From NCBI GenBank assembly GCA_944391255.1, contig CALXSW010000039.1:1-12084 (forward strand): DNA of 12,084 bases. Direction: 5' to 3'. The translations under genes and the position numbers were made by a program. The DNA comes from an uncultured Clostridia bacterium (GTDB lineage: Bacteria > Bacillota > Clostridia > UBA1381). This document shows, one piece after another, positions 5,915-12,084 of the stretch. The notes below the pieces were generated by a model that saw nothing but the letters and a program-made list of their open reading frames with translations, searched no databases and was not told the DNA's origin. The first letter of the stretch is position 1. The number at the start of each line of letters is the position of its first letter.

Positions 5915-5957
5915 AGCGTATAAAACAAGCCTGTTTTTATGGCTTGTTTTATGCGCT
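5915..5957. terminator. Strong hairpin between mreB and mreC (attenuator-like)
   Basis: AGCGTATAAAACAAGCC (5915-5931) and GGCTTGTTTTATGCGCT (5941-5957) pair over 17 positions with a single mismatch, around a 9-nt loop. On the minus strand the core reads AAAACAAGCC, loop, GGCTTGTTTTAT, the A-tract/stem/T-tract layout of a Rho-independent terminator. The plus strand shows the same symmetry. Only about 25 bp separate it from the mreC ribosome binding site, too little for a promoter, so mreCD and mrdA must rely on read-through. A partial terminator that makes mreB mRNA more abundant, or an RNA-processing stem, would fit. Confidence 0.7.
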
Positions 5958-5968
5958 GTGTATATTTT

Positions 5969-6976
5969 TTATCTTATTCTGTTCTTTGAAAGCATTGACT
6001 TTATATCATCAAGTGATTTTCCCGTTCCTACGGCTACGCAGTCAAGCGGATATTCAGCCACTGTAGTAGGTATCTTTGTCACCTCTGCTATAAGTCTGTC
6101 AAGTCCCTTTATAAGTGCTCCGCCGCCTGTCAATGTGATCCCATGCTCCATTACGTCAGCGGCAAGTTCTGGAGGCGTATGCTCGAGTGTCATTTTTATT
6201 GCCTCGATCATTTCCTCGATATTTTCCATTATCGCCTCGCGTATCTGCGATTCCCTTATCTGCACTGTTCTCGGCAGTCCTGTTGAAACATCTCTGCCTC
6301 TGACGTCATATGTGCCTTCTTCATTGTCCTCATATGCCGAACCTATCGCCATTTTTATCTTCTCAGCCATCTTGTCACCGACATTGATGCCAATGTTCTT
6401 TTTAAGATAATTTATTATCGCGCTGTCAAGAGCATCGCCGGCGATCCTTATAGAACGCGATGACACTATTCCGCCCATTGACAAAACAGCGACCTCTGTA
6501 GTTCCGCCGCCGATATCTACGACCATGCTTCCCGTTGCCTTATCTACCGGCAGACCGGCGCCCATCGCAGCCGCCATAGGCTCCTCTATAAGCGCTACCT
6601 CCTTAGCGCCAGCCTGTATTACCGCTTCCTCAACAGCTCGTCTTTCCACCTCTGTTATGCCTGACGGAATACATACCACAACTCTCGGCTTAAATATATT
6701 TACAACGTTAGCCTGACGTATAAAATGCTTTATCATCGACTGCGTTATATCAAAATCAGCGATCACGCCGTCTTTCATCGGTCTTACCGCGATTATATTT
6801 TCAGGCGTTCTGCCTATCATCTCATTCGCCTCATTACCCACAGCCACGACCTTGCCTGTGTATCTGTCTATCGCCACGACAGACGGCTCGCGCACTACTA
6901 TGCCCTTGCCTTTAACATATATTATTGTATTGGCTGTTCCAAGATCTATTGCAACATCCTTAGTTAATAATCCCAT
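5969..6976 (-). CDS. mreB: Rod shape-determining actin homologue MreB
   Basis: Bacterial actin that polymerises on the inner membrane face and steers the cell-wall elongation machinery. The 335 residues, a normal family length, contain phosphate-1 motif DLGTANT (11-17), the MreB signature EPSVVAID (30-37), CIPSGITEVERRA (102-114), EEPMAAAMGAGLP (131-143), phosphate-2 motif DIGGGTTEVAVLS (154-166), and the adenosine motif LTGGGALIKGLD (282-293). The ATG has GGAGG (6987-6991) 10 nt upstream. It follows maf by 20 bp and precedes mreC. Mbl and MreBH are close paralogues, but the maf-mreBCD position marks this as the MreB of the core cluster. Confidence 0.96.
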   Translation of the reverse strand: MGLLTKDVAIDLGTANTIIYVKGKGIVVREPSVVAIDRYTGKVVAVGNEANEMIGRTPENIIAVRPMKDGVIADFDITQSMIKHFIRQANVVNIFKPRVVVCIPSGITEVERRAVEEAVIQAGAKEVALIEEPMAAAMGAGLPVDKATGSMVVDIGGGTTEVAVLSMGGIVSSRSIRIAGDALDSAIINYLKKNIGINVGDKMAEKIKMAIGSAYEDNEEGTYDVRGRDVSTGLPRTVQIRESQIREAIMENIEEMIEAIKMTLEHTPPELAADVMEHGITLTGGGALIKGLDRLIAEVTKIPTTVAEYPLDCVAVGTGKSLDDIKSMLSKNRIR

Positions 6977-6996
6977 TTTACCCTATCCTCCGTAAT

Positions 6997-7587
6997 TTAT
7001 ATCAGCTTAAATCCAAAATCCTGTTCAAGTGTGTCCGCGAGAGCGCTTACAGGCAGACCAACGACATTAAAATAATCTCCGTCTATATGATCTATGAGCA
7101 TCGCTCCAAGACCTTGTATCCCATAGGCTCCGGCCTTGTCCATCGGCTCTCCCGTTTCTATATAACCCTTTATCTTATCATCTGTCAGCTGCTTAAAAAA
7201 CACATCTGTGCATTCCTTTCCGCATACTGTATAAGCGTCAGATATGCGCATAACGCAGTAGCCCGTATAAACCTGGTGCTTTCTTCCGGAAAGAGAACGC
7301 AGTATATCAAACGCGTCTTTTTCATCCTTTGGCTTACCAAGTATTTTACCGTCACTCACAACAACCGTATCAGCAGAAATGACTAACGCGCTTTTATTCC
7401 TGAGAACCTTTTTCGCAGTCGCAAGCGCCTTTATAAACGCCAGCTGCTGCACGTATATCTCCGGCGGAACATCCTTTGAAATACTCTCTTCGTCCGCATC
7501 TGAAACTACGACTGTAAAATCAAGTCCCATATTTCCTAAAAGCTCTCTGCGCCTTGGCGACGCTGAGGCAAGTATAATCTCACTCAT
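6997..7587 (-). CDS. maf: Maf-family nucleoside triphosphate pyrophosphatase
   Basis: Hydrolyses dTTP, UTP and modified nucleotides to monophosphates, keeping the pool clean; Bacillus Maf also affects septum formation when overproduced. The 196 residues match the family length and motifs: SASPRR near the N-terminus (8-13), SADTVV with the catalytic aspartate Asp73 (71-76), HQVYTGY (104-110), EPMDKAGAYGIQG (147-159) and GDYFNVVGLPV (170-180). The sequence follows the YhdE/BsMaf pattern rather than the YceF pattern. The ATG has GAGGAG 8 nt upstream. It starts 61 bp after the U32 gene and ends 20 bp before mreB, the usual maf-mreB neighbourhood in Firmicutes, though radC, often between them, is absent. 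Confidence 0.94.
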   Translation of the reverse strand: MSEIILASASPRRRELLGNMGLDFTVVVSDADEESISKDVPPEIYVQQLAFIKALATAKKVLRNKSALVISADTVVVSDGKILGKPKDEKDAFDILRSLSGRKHQVYTGYCVMRISDAYTVCGKECTDVFFKQLTDDKIKGYIETGEPMDKAGAYGIQGLGAMLIDHIDGDYFNVVGLPVSALADTLEQDFGFKLI

Positions 7588-7648
7588 AAACCCTGCTCCT
7601 CTCCGGCATACAGCTCATCTGCTCTGTCAGAAAAAACAATAATTTGCG

Positions 7649-9742
7649 TTACAAAACACCGCGCTTTAAATGACCGCGCGTAAATGTATTTTCAGCCATC
7701 TTAGGAACAGCTTCTCCGTTCAGCGCAGACTTGTATACATTTACTATTTTACCACATTGTACGGAATTTTCAACAGTAAAATTCAATCTTATTGAATTTA
7801 TTTTCGTTTTTTTCAAATCGTCTATTATATCAGCCGTAAATATAGGCAGAGAATTGAGCAAAATCGCCTTGCACCCATTCGCGCCCTTATGGCACATCAC
7901 TTTAAACTCCATATTTTTACGGTCCTTAAGAGAATATATCAGCTTTCCATTCTGACATTTCCCCAGCGCTTTCACCGGACAATTTCTCATTATCATTACA
8001 GGTATGTGACCATATCCGATCATTTCTGTTTCCGTTTCTGAAAAATGATCTGTAAGCTCGGCTATCTCTCTCAGATTCAGCTCAGGTGACAATGTTATAC
8101 AGCTAAGCTTTGAAAACTCCGACGCGGTCATTGAGTTGTATATATTAAGACGAAAATCTCCGTATTGAGCTTTATCGCCGTAATATAAAAGCGCTGCCGG
8201 AGATGAAACTGACACGCTTTTTGTATATATATGCTCTTTTTCAAATATATCCGCCGTTTTTGTCACGATCTCCACTGTTTCGCTTTCATTTTGGAGCTGC
8301 CTTGCCACATCAGCCGGAGCAAATATTCTTCTTACTCCGCCGGCATTCAATACCGCTCTTCCCTGCTCAATATTCTGCACCTGCGCTGTTAGATACACCT
8401 CATCAGGATCAGCTCCAGTACCCTGCATATATAAAGCGTCACCTATCCTCTTTTCATCACGCTTTGATCTCGCACGCGCAAGCTCCTCACATGCCATTCT
8501 TCTTACATTGTTGATCTCTTTTACCGGTATCGTTATCCCGTCATCTATCTCAACATTTATCTCTCTGCATTCAAACGCTGTAGAACCGAGCCTGCAAAGC
8601 TGTTCAGAAAGTCTTTCAGATGTGAGCGGCGAATGATCAGCTTTTACAGCGCGAACATCTCCCTCGCATGACACATAATTTTCATCATCGTCATACATTG
8701 TAACTCTGAGAACATCTCCGTCAGTTACAGATGCGAAAATATTTACAGGTATCTTTCTTATAAATTTACCGGCAGCTCTCTCTTTTGCCTTGTCCGTATA
8801 TGTGCTCCCGGAATTATTGGCAGGATTTTTATGCGACATCATCTCTCTGCCCGTTTTGCCCGTAAAATATCCATCGGTAAAACCGGATCTTGAAAACGCG
8901 TTTTTCAGCTCTTGCATATCCTCATCTGATACCTTAACTGTATGGTCTATATACTTTCTGTATATCCCCGTTACAGCGCTCACATATTCAGGACTTTTCA
9001 ATCTTCCCTCTATTTTAAGTGACGAAACGCCGGCTTTTCTAAGTTCCTTTAGATGATCTATCAGCGCCATATCCTTAGGACTTAACGCGTACGCGTCAGC
9101 ACAGCTCTTTCCGTTTTCAAGCAGATCATATTTCTGACGGCACGGCTGCGCGCACCTGCCCCTGTTTCCGCTTCTTCCGCCAAGCACGCTTGACATAAGG
9201 CACTGACCGGAATAGCATTGACAAATAGCGCCATGAACAAAAACCTCTATTTCCGCTTTCGCATGCGCCGTTATATATTTTATCTCCTCATACGACAGCT
9301 CTCTCGCAAGCACTACTCTTGAAAATCCTTTTTCCTCAAGATATCTCACACCCTCAAGAGATGTTACCGTCATCTGCGTGCTGCCGTGAAGCTCAATATC
9401 AGGCATCGCTTTTTTTATAACAGATGCAAGACCTATATCCTGAATAATTATAGCGTCAACACCGCATCTGTTTATTTCCGCAGCCGTTTCAAGCGCGGCT
9501 GAAAATTCACTTTCCTTTATCAGAGTATTGAGCGCGCAATGCACCTTGACATTATAGAGATGGCAATAATCAACCGCCGCCTTAAGCTGCTCGCTGTCAA
9601 AATTTTCCGCTCCGGCGCGCGCTGAAAAACTGCCGGCGCCAAGATATACCGCATCAGCGCCGGACTGAACAGCCGCCTTTACCTGCGCCATTCCTCCTGC
9701 CGGCGCCAAAAGCTCCATTACGCACCGATTATATTCGTTCAT
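7649..9742 (-). CDS. Peptidase U32-family protein, RlhA-like
   Basis: Two-part U32 protein of 697 residues. The N-terminal U32 domain (about 9-250) starts with MELLAPAG and GADAVYLG. It carries the family signature in EVFVHGAICQCYSGQCLMS (166-184), followed by GNRGRCAQPC (192-201), which places Cys174, Cys181, Cys197 and Cys201 as a likely metal or Fe-S cluster set. The remainder matches the DUF3656-type layout, ending with RNCPV (586-590), Cys596, Cys617 and Cys624 and the tail FTRGHLKRGVL. E. coli RlhA (653 residues) has this layout and is needed to hydroxylate C2501 of 23S rRNA; related proteins hydroxylate tRNA. True protease activity is doubtful for the family. The ATG at 9742 has GGAAGGA nearby; an internal ATG at 9718 has no ribosome binding site. 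It lies 26 bp after zapA, a pairing I recall from other clostridia. The exact substrate is not determined. Confidence 0.85.
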   Translation of the reverse strand: MNEYNRCVMELLAPAGGMAQVKAAVQSGADAVYLGAGSFSARAGAENFDSEQLKAAVDYCHLYNVKVHCALNTLIKESEFSAALETAAEINRCGVDAIIIQDIGLASVIKKAMPDIELHGSTQMTVTSLEGVRYLEEKGFSRVVLARELSYEEIKYITAHAKAEIEVFVHGAICQCYSGQCLMSSVLGGRSGNRGRCAQPCRQKYDLLENGKSCADAYALSPKDMALIDHLKELRKAGVSSLKIEGRLKSPEYVSAVTGIYRKYIDHTVKVSDEDMQELKNAFSRSGFTDGYFTGKTGREMMSHKNPANNSGSTYTDKAKERAAGKFIRKIPVNIFASVTDGDVLRVTMYDDDENYVSCEGDVRAVKADHSPLTSERLSEQLCRLGSTAFECREINVEIDDGITIPVKEINNVRRMACEELARARSKRDEKRIGDALYMQGTGADPDEVYLTAQVQNIEQGRAVLNAGGVRRIFAPADVARQLQNESETVEIVTKTADIFEKEHIYTKSVSVSSPAALLYYGDKAQYGDFRLNIYNSMTASEFSKLSCITLSPELNLREIAELTDHFSETETEMIGYGHIPVMIMRNCPVKALGKCQNGKLIYSLKDRKNMEFKVMCHKGANGCKAILLNSLPIFTADIIDDLKKTKINSIRLNFTVENSVQCGKIVNVYKSALNGEAVPKMAENTFTRGHLKRGVL

Positions 9743-9768
9743 AAAACAACTTCCTTCCAGATTATGTA

Positions 9769-10254
9769 TCAGGATTTATTTTCAAGCATATCAAGTATCT
9801 CTTTTTCCCTTATCGCAAACTCACTTCTCTGCTTTTTTATAGCCGTTTCCTTCTGCTTTATTTTATTTTCAAGCTCTTTTATCTTGCTCTCTGATTCCTT
9901 GAGCATTTTCTCCGCAATATCTACCTCGTCCTGCAATTCTGCTATTTTCTTGTCCTTTTCTTTTGCGTCATCTTCTGCTTTTTCAATGCTTTCTTTCATC
10001 GCTCTGTTTTCTGAGATAAGATTTTCGATCTGAAGCTCTGAGTCGTCCTTTTCAAGCATCTTGAAATACTCATCACATATATTCAAAGCCGCAAGCAGCA
10101 GCGGCTTTTCACCCATGACATGACTTCCCTCTCTTAGGACAGTTTCAACCTTTTCATTCACATATTCGCAAAGACTTCTTATATACGCCTCATTCTCATC
10201 TGCCACAACAGTGTATTTCCTTGAATTTATGCTTACCGTAATTCTATTTATCAT
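9769..10254 (-). CDS. zapA: Cell division protein ZapA with long C-terminal coiled coil
   Basis: Cytoplasmic FtsZ-associated protein that bundles FtsZ filaments and steadies the Z-ring. The N-terminal ZapA domain (about 1-68) shows the expected pattern: NRITVSINSRKYTV, a Val-Asn segment in CEYVNEKVETV, and AALNICDEYFKML. The rest (about 70-158) is highly charged heptad sequence, rich in Glu and Lys, with no cysteine and a clear coiled-coil character. At 161 residues it is nearly twice the length of Bacillus subtilis ZapA (85); longer versions are known in clostridia. The start overlaps the stop of the preceding GerMN gene in an ATGA, implying translational coupling, with GAGG about 11 nt upstream. 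The U32 gene follows after 26 bp. Confidence 0.85.
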   Translation of the reverse strand: MINRITVSINSRKYTVVADENEAYIRSLCEYVNEKVETVLREGSHVMGEKPLLLAALNICDEYFKMLEKDDSELQIENLISENRAMKESIEKAEDDAKEKDKKIAELQDEVDIAEKMLKESESKIKELENKIKQKETAIKKQRSEFAIREKEILDMLENKS

Positions 10255-11192
10255 CTGACCTGTTCCTCTCGTATTATACTTGTATCTCTTGAAATATATC
10301 CCTTTATATTTACGCTGCCGAAATTATCGACTCTTTTTCCGTCCATGTAAAACTGTACACGGCTTATCGTATTAAGCTCCGTAAGCGAATTGACTATGGA
10401 CGCTATAACAAGCCTCTCATGCATTTCATCGCCCGCGTTTTCCTTTATAAAATCTGACATAAAGTTCAGATAGCATATATTATCCTGAACAGTAGCTGAA
10501 ACAAGCGATGTTTCGTCTGATAAAAGACGTCTGAGATCACTGCTGTCCGGCCCATTTATAAGCTCGTTTATTATATACTGCTCTATCGGCTGCTGGTCAA
10601 TTATTTTGATCGTTCTTTCCTCTCGCACAAGCCCCGTTCCGGTGCTGTCGGCAAAATACAGAACAACATCTCTCAGCTCACTTGAAAATTCTTCTGTTTC
10701 GATATTTATATCAGACGCCTCTATATAATCCATCACACTTCCGTCCTGATTGACTATCTCCTCGCCGTTTACCGTGACCTTGACTCTTGAAACTATACCG
10801 CTTGAACAAAGCGATTTTGTAACAGCATACGTTTCAAGCGTGTTCCTTGACGGATCACCTGTAAGGTATTCCTCCGAAAAATCAACTATCACATCTCCCT
10901 CCCCGTCATATGTCACATTCTGCAGCTTGGTATCAGATGAGATTATTTTATTTTTCTTTGCCGTCTTAGGTCCCTTGAACATCTCTTCTATTATTTTATT
11001 TATAGCGTCAAGCTGATCCTTGCATTTTATCTCGCGCCGCTCCGCTTCGATTCCGGTGCTGTCCTCATTGAGGAAATACAGATCCACATCCATTTTAAAT
11101 TTGGAAAAATCCATATTTATCAGAAATAAAAGCAGGGCGGCAAGAAGAACAGCTATTACAGCCTCAAATATTACAACTTTTTTATTCTTCAT
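10251..11192 (-). CDS. Membrane-anchored protein with two GerMN domains
   Basis: Predicted extracytoplasmic protein of 313 residues with one N-terminal membrane segment (about 7-26) and no lipobox cysteine, so a transmembrane anchor rather than a lipoprotein. Two GerMN-like domains follow (about 36-155 and 175-296), and their relation is visible by eye. DVDLYFLNEDSTG (35-47) parallels DVVLYFADSTGTG (175-187), IIEEMFKGP parallels IINELINGP, and each copy ends with SRVKVTVNGE or SRVQFYMDGKRV. GerMN domains occur in the spore proteins GerM and in LpqB, the envelope protein next to the MtrB kinase in actinobacteria. Here the gene lies 5 nt after a histidine kinase and overlaps zapA by 4 nt. An accessory role in envelope sensing or septal peptidoglycan control is inference; no catalytic residues are known for the domain. 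The ribosome binding site is weak. Confidence 0.82.
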   Translation of the reverse strand: MKNKKVVIFEAVIAVLLAALLLFLINMDFSKFKMDVDLYFLNEDSTGIEAERREIKCKDQLDAINKIIEEMFKGPKTAKKNKIISSDTKLQNVTYDGEGDVIVDFSEEYLTGDPSRNTLETYAVTKSLCSSGIVSRVKVTVNGEEIVNQDGSVMDYIEASDINIETEEFSSELRDVVLYFADSTGTGLVREERTIKIIDQQPIEQYIINELINGPDSSDLRRLLSDETSLVSATVQDNICYLNFMSDFIKENAGDEMHERLVIASIVNSLTELNTISRVQFYMDGKRVDNFGSVNIKGYISRDTSIIREEQVR

Positions 11193-11197
11193 ATTTT

Positions 11198-12084
11198 TTA
11201 CCCGTTCTGTTCCATGACCGGCAATTTTATACGGAATTTGCTTCCGCCGTCTGCCCCGTCAAAAATTTCTATCGAGCCATTGTGAAGCTTAACAGCCTCT
11301 CTCGCTATAGCAAGTCCAAGACCGGTGCCGCCTGTTTCACGCGCGCGCGAATCATCAAGCCTGTAAAATCGCTCAAATATATTCTGGCGTTCGCTCTCCG
11401 GTATGCCGTCACCCGTATCCTCGATCTCTATAACGCACCAATCATCTTTTTCATAAAGTCTGATCGTGATCTTTCCGCCTTCAGGCGTGTATTTTATCGC
11501 GTTGTCAACGATATTATAAATAGACTCATATATCTTGTCATAATCGATAAGCAATGACTTCTCAAGCACATTACTCGTGTCATATACCATATCTATTTTT
11601 TTCTTGTATGCAAGGCTCGACGTCTTTCTCACTATCGACGCGAGAAGAGCGCCTATGTCCGTTTCTGACAAATTCAGATTTTCGCTCGCGTCAAGCTTTG
11701 TAAGAACAAGCAGTCTGTTCACAAGTCTTGTCAGCCTGTCTATCTCATCTGACATATCCGACAAGAATTCGTGGAGAGTTTCTGTATCGACATTATCGAC
11801 CGACAGCAGACTGTCACACAAAAGCTTTATCCCTGCCATAGGCGTTTTCAGCTCATGCGAAACGTCTGACACAAATTTGCGGCGTTTTTCATCAAGCGCG
11901 TTCAGCTCCGCGCACATATAGTTTAGAGTGTTTCCCATCCGCGCCATTTCACCCATGCCTTTTATCTTTACCTGTCTGCTGAAATCGCCTCGAGATATCG
12001 CCTTCGTTACCTCCATGAACTCCGTTATAGGCTGAGTTAACGTAAAGCTTATGACAGCGCTGAGCATGCCTATTATCAATATCA
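11198..12084 (-). CDS. Sensor histidine kinase, N-terminus beyond window edge
   Basis: C-terminal part of a membrane histidine kinase of the PhoR/WalK type; the frame stays open through the right edge. Visible in order: the end of a membrane helix, a HAMP linker (PITEFMEVTKAISRGDFSRQ), the dimerisation domain with phospho-acceptor His (VSHELKTPM; His codon 11855-11857), then the ATP-binding domain. The latter holds an N box (DNAIKYTPEGG), G1 box (EDTGDGIPES), F box (FERFYR) and G2 box (GGTGLGLAIA), all intact, so it should be an active kinase. The N-terminal sensor domain and the presumed response regulator gene lie outside the window. An internal TTG at 12079 is in frame, but it falls within the membrane helix and is not a credible start. 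The GerMN gene follows after 5 nt. The signal is unknown; cell-envelope state is a guess from the neighbours. Confidence 0.92.
   Translation of the reverse strand, partial: ILIIGMLSAVISFTLTQPITEFMEVTKAISRGDFSRQVKIKGMGEMARMGNTLNYMCAELNALDEKRRKFVSDVSHELKTPMAGIKLLCDSLLSVDNVDTETLHEFLSDMSDEIDRLTRLVNRLLVLTKLDASENLNLSETDIGALLASIVRKTSSLAYKKKIDMVYDTSNVLEKSLLIDYDKIYESIYNIVDNAIKYTPEGGKITIRLYEKDDWCVIEIEDTGDGIPESERQNIFERFYRLDDSRARETGGTGLGLAIAREAVKLHNGSIEIFDGADGGSKFRIKLPVMEQNG

Noticed and set aside
7588..7648. Possible promoter or small gene between the U32 gene and maf
   Set aside because: The 61-bp gap shows no credible -35/-10 pair; a 12-codon frame overlapping the maf start has no supporting ribosome binding site.
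9764..10033. Serine- and phenylalanine-rich plus-strand open frame opposite zapA
   Set aside because: It is the complement of Glu/Lys coiled-coil codons, which naturally read as Ser/Phe on the other strand; zapA is well supported.
11340..11347. CGCGCGCG run, possible Z-DNA or simple repeat
   Set aside because: Only eight bases, and it encodes the conserved Arg-Ala-Arg stretch before the kinase G2 box.

Overview
The window reads as a chromosomal segment of an anaerobic, low-GC Gram-positive bacterium of the class Clostridia. The evidence is AGGAGG-type ribosome binding sites, heavy use of ATA isoleucine codons, a rubredoxin-first ('reverse') rubrerythrin, a clostridial-type methylglyoxal synthase, and the order maf-mreB-mreC-mreD-mrdA-minD-mgsA, which is a shortened form of a cluster known in clostridia. 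The genus cannot be settled from the sequence. Every gene I can support lies on the minus strand, so transcription runs from the right edge to the left.

Right part (12084 to 9769): a sensor histidine kinase cut by the window edge, a membrane-anchored protein with two GerMN domains, and zapA. The kinase and GerMN genes are 5 nt apart, and the GerMN and zapA genes overlap by ATGA. A U32-family protein resembling the rRNA hydroxylation factor RlhA follows (9742 to 7649), then maf, a house-cleaning nucleotide pyrophosphatase. Middle part (6976 to 2394): the elongation machinery mreB, mreC, mreD and the transpeptidase gene mrdA (PBP2). A strong hairpin lies between mreB and mreC.

Left part: after mrdA comes a 137-bp gap with a perfect 10-bp inverted repeat, one or two extended -10 promoters and a short tandem repeat at the ribosome binding site of minD. 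minD is followed by mgsA and then by an elaborate nested hairpin terminator. Last is a separate peroxide-response unit, a PerR-type regulator followed by rubrerythrin, which runs off the left edge and has its own TTGACA/TATAAT promoter.

Taken together, the large gene run links envelope sensing (kinase and GerMN protein), FtsZ-ring support (ZapA), side-wall growth (MreBCD and PBP2) and septum placement (MinD). The perR-rbr unit defends an anaerobe against peroxide. I found no mobile element, CRISPR array, tRNA, rRNA or defence system, and no wholly new system. The most interesting points are the solitary minD (no minC, minE or rodA beside it), the kinase-GerMN pair, the mreB/mreC hairpin, the nested structure after mgsA, and a tyrosine where MgsA normally has an active-site histidine. 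No gene-free stretch exceeds 300 bases; the longest is 819-1033 (215 bp).
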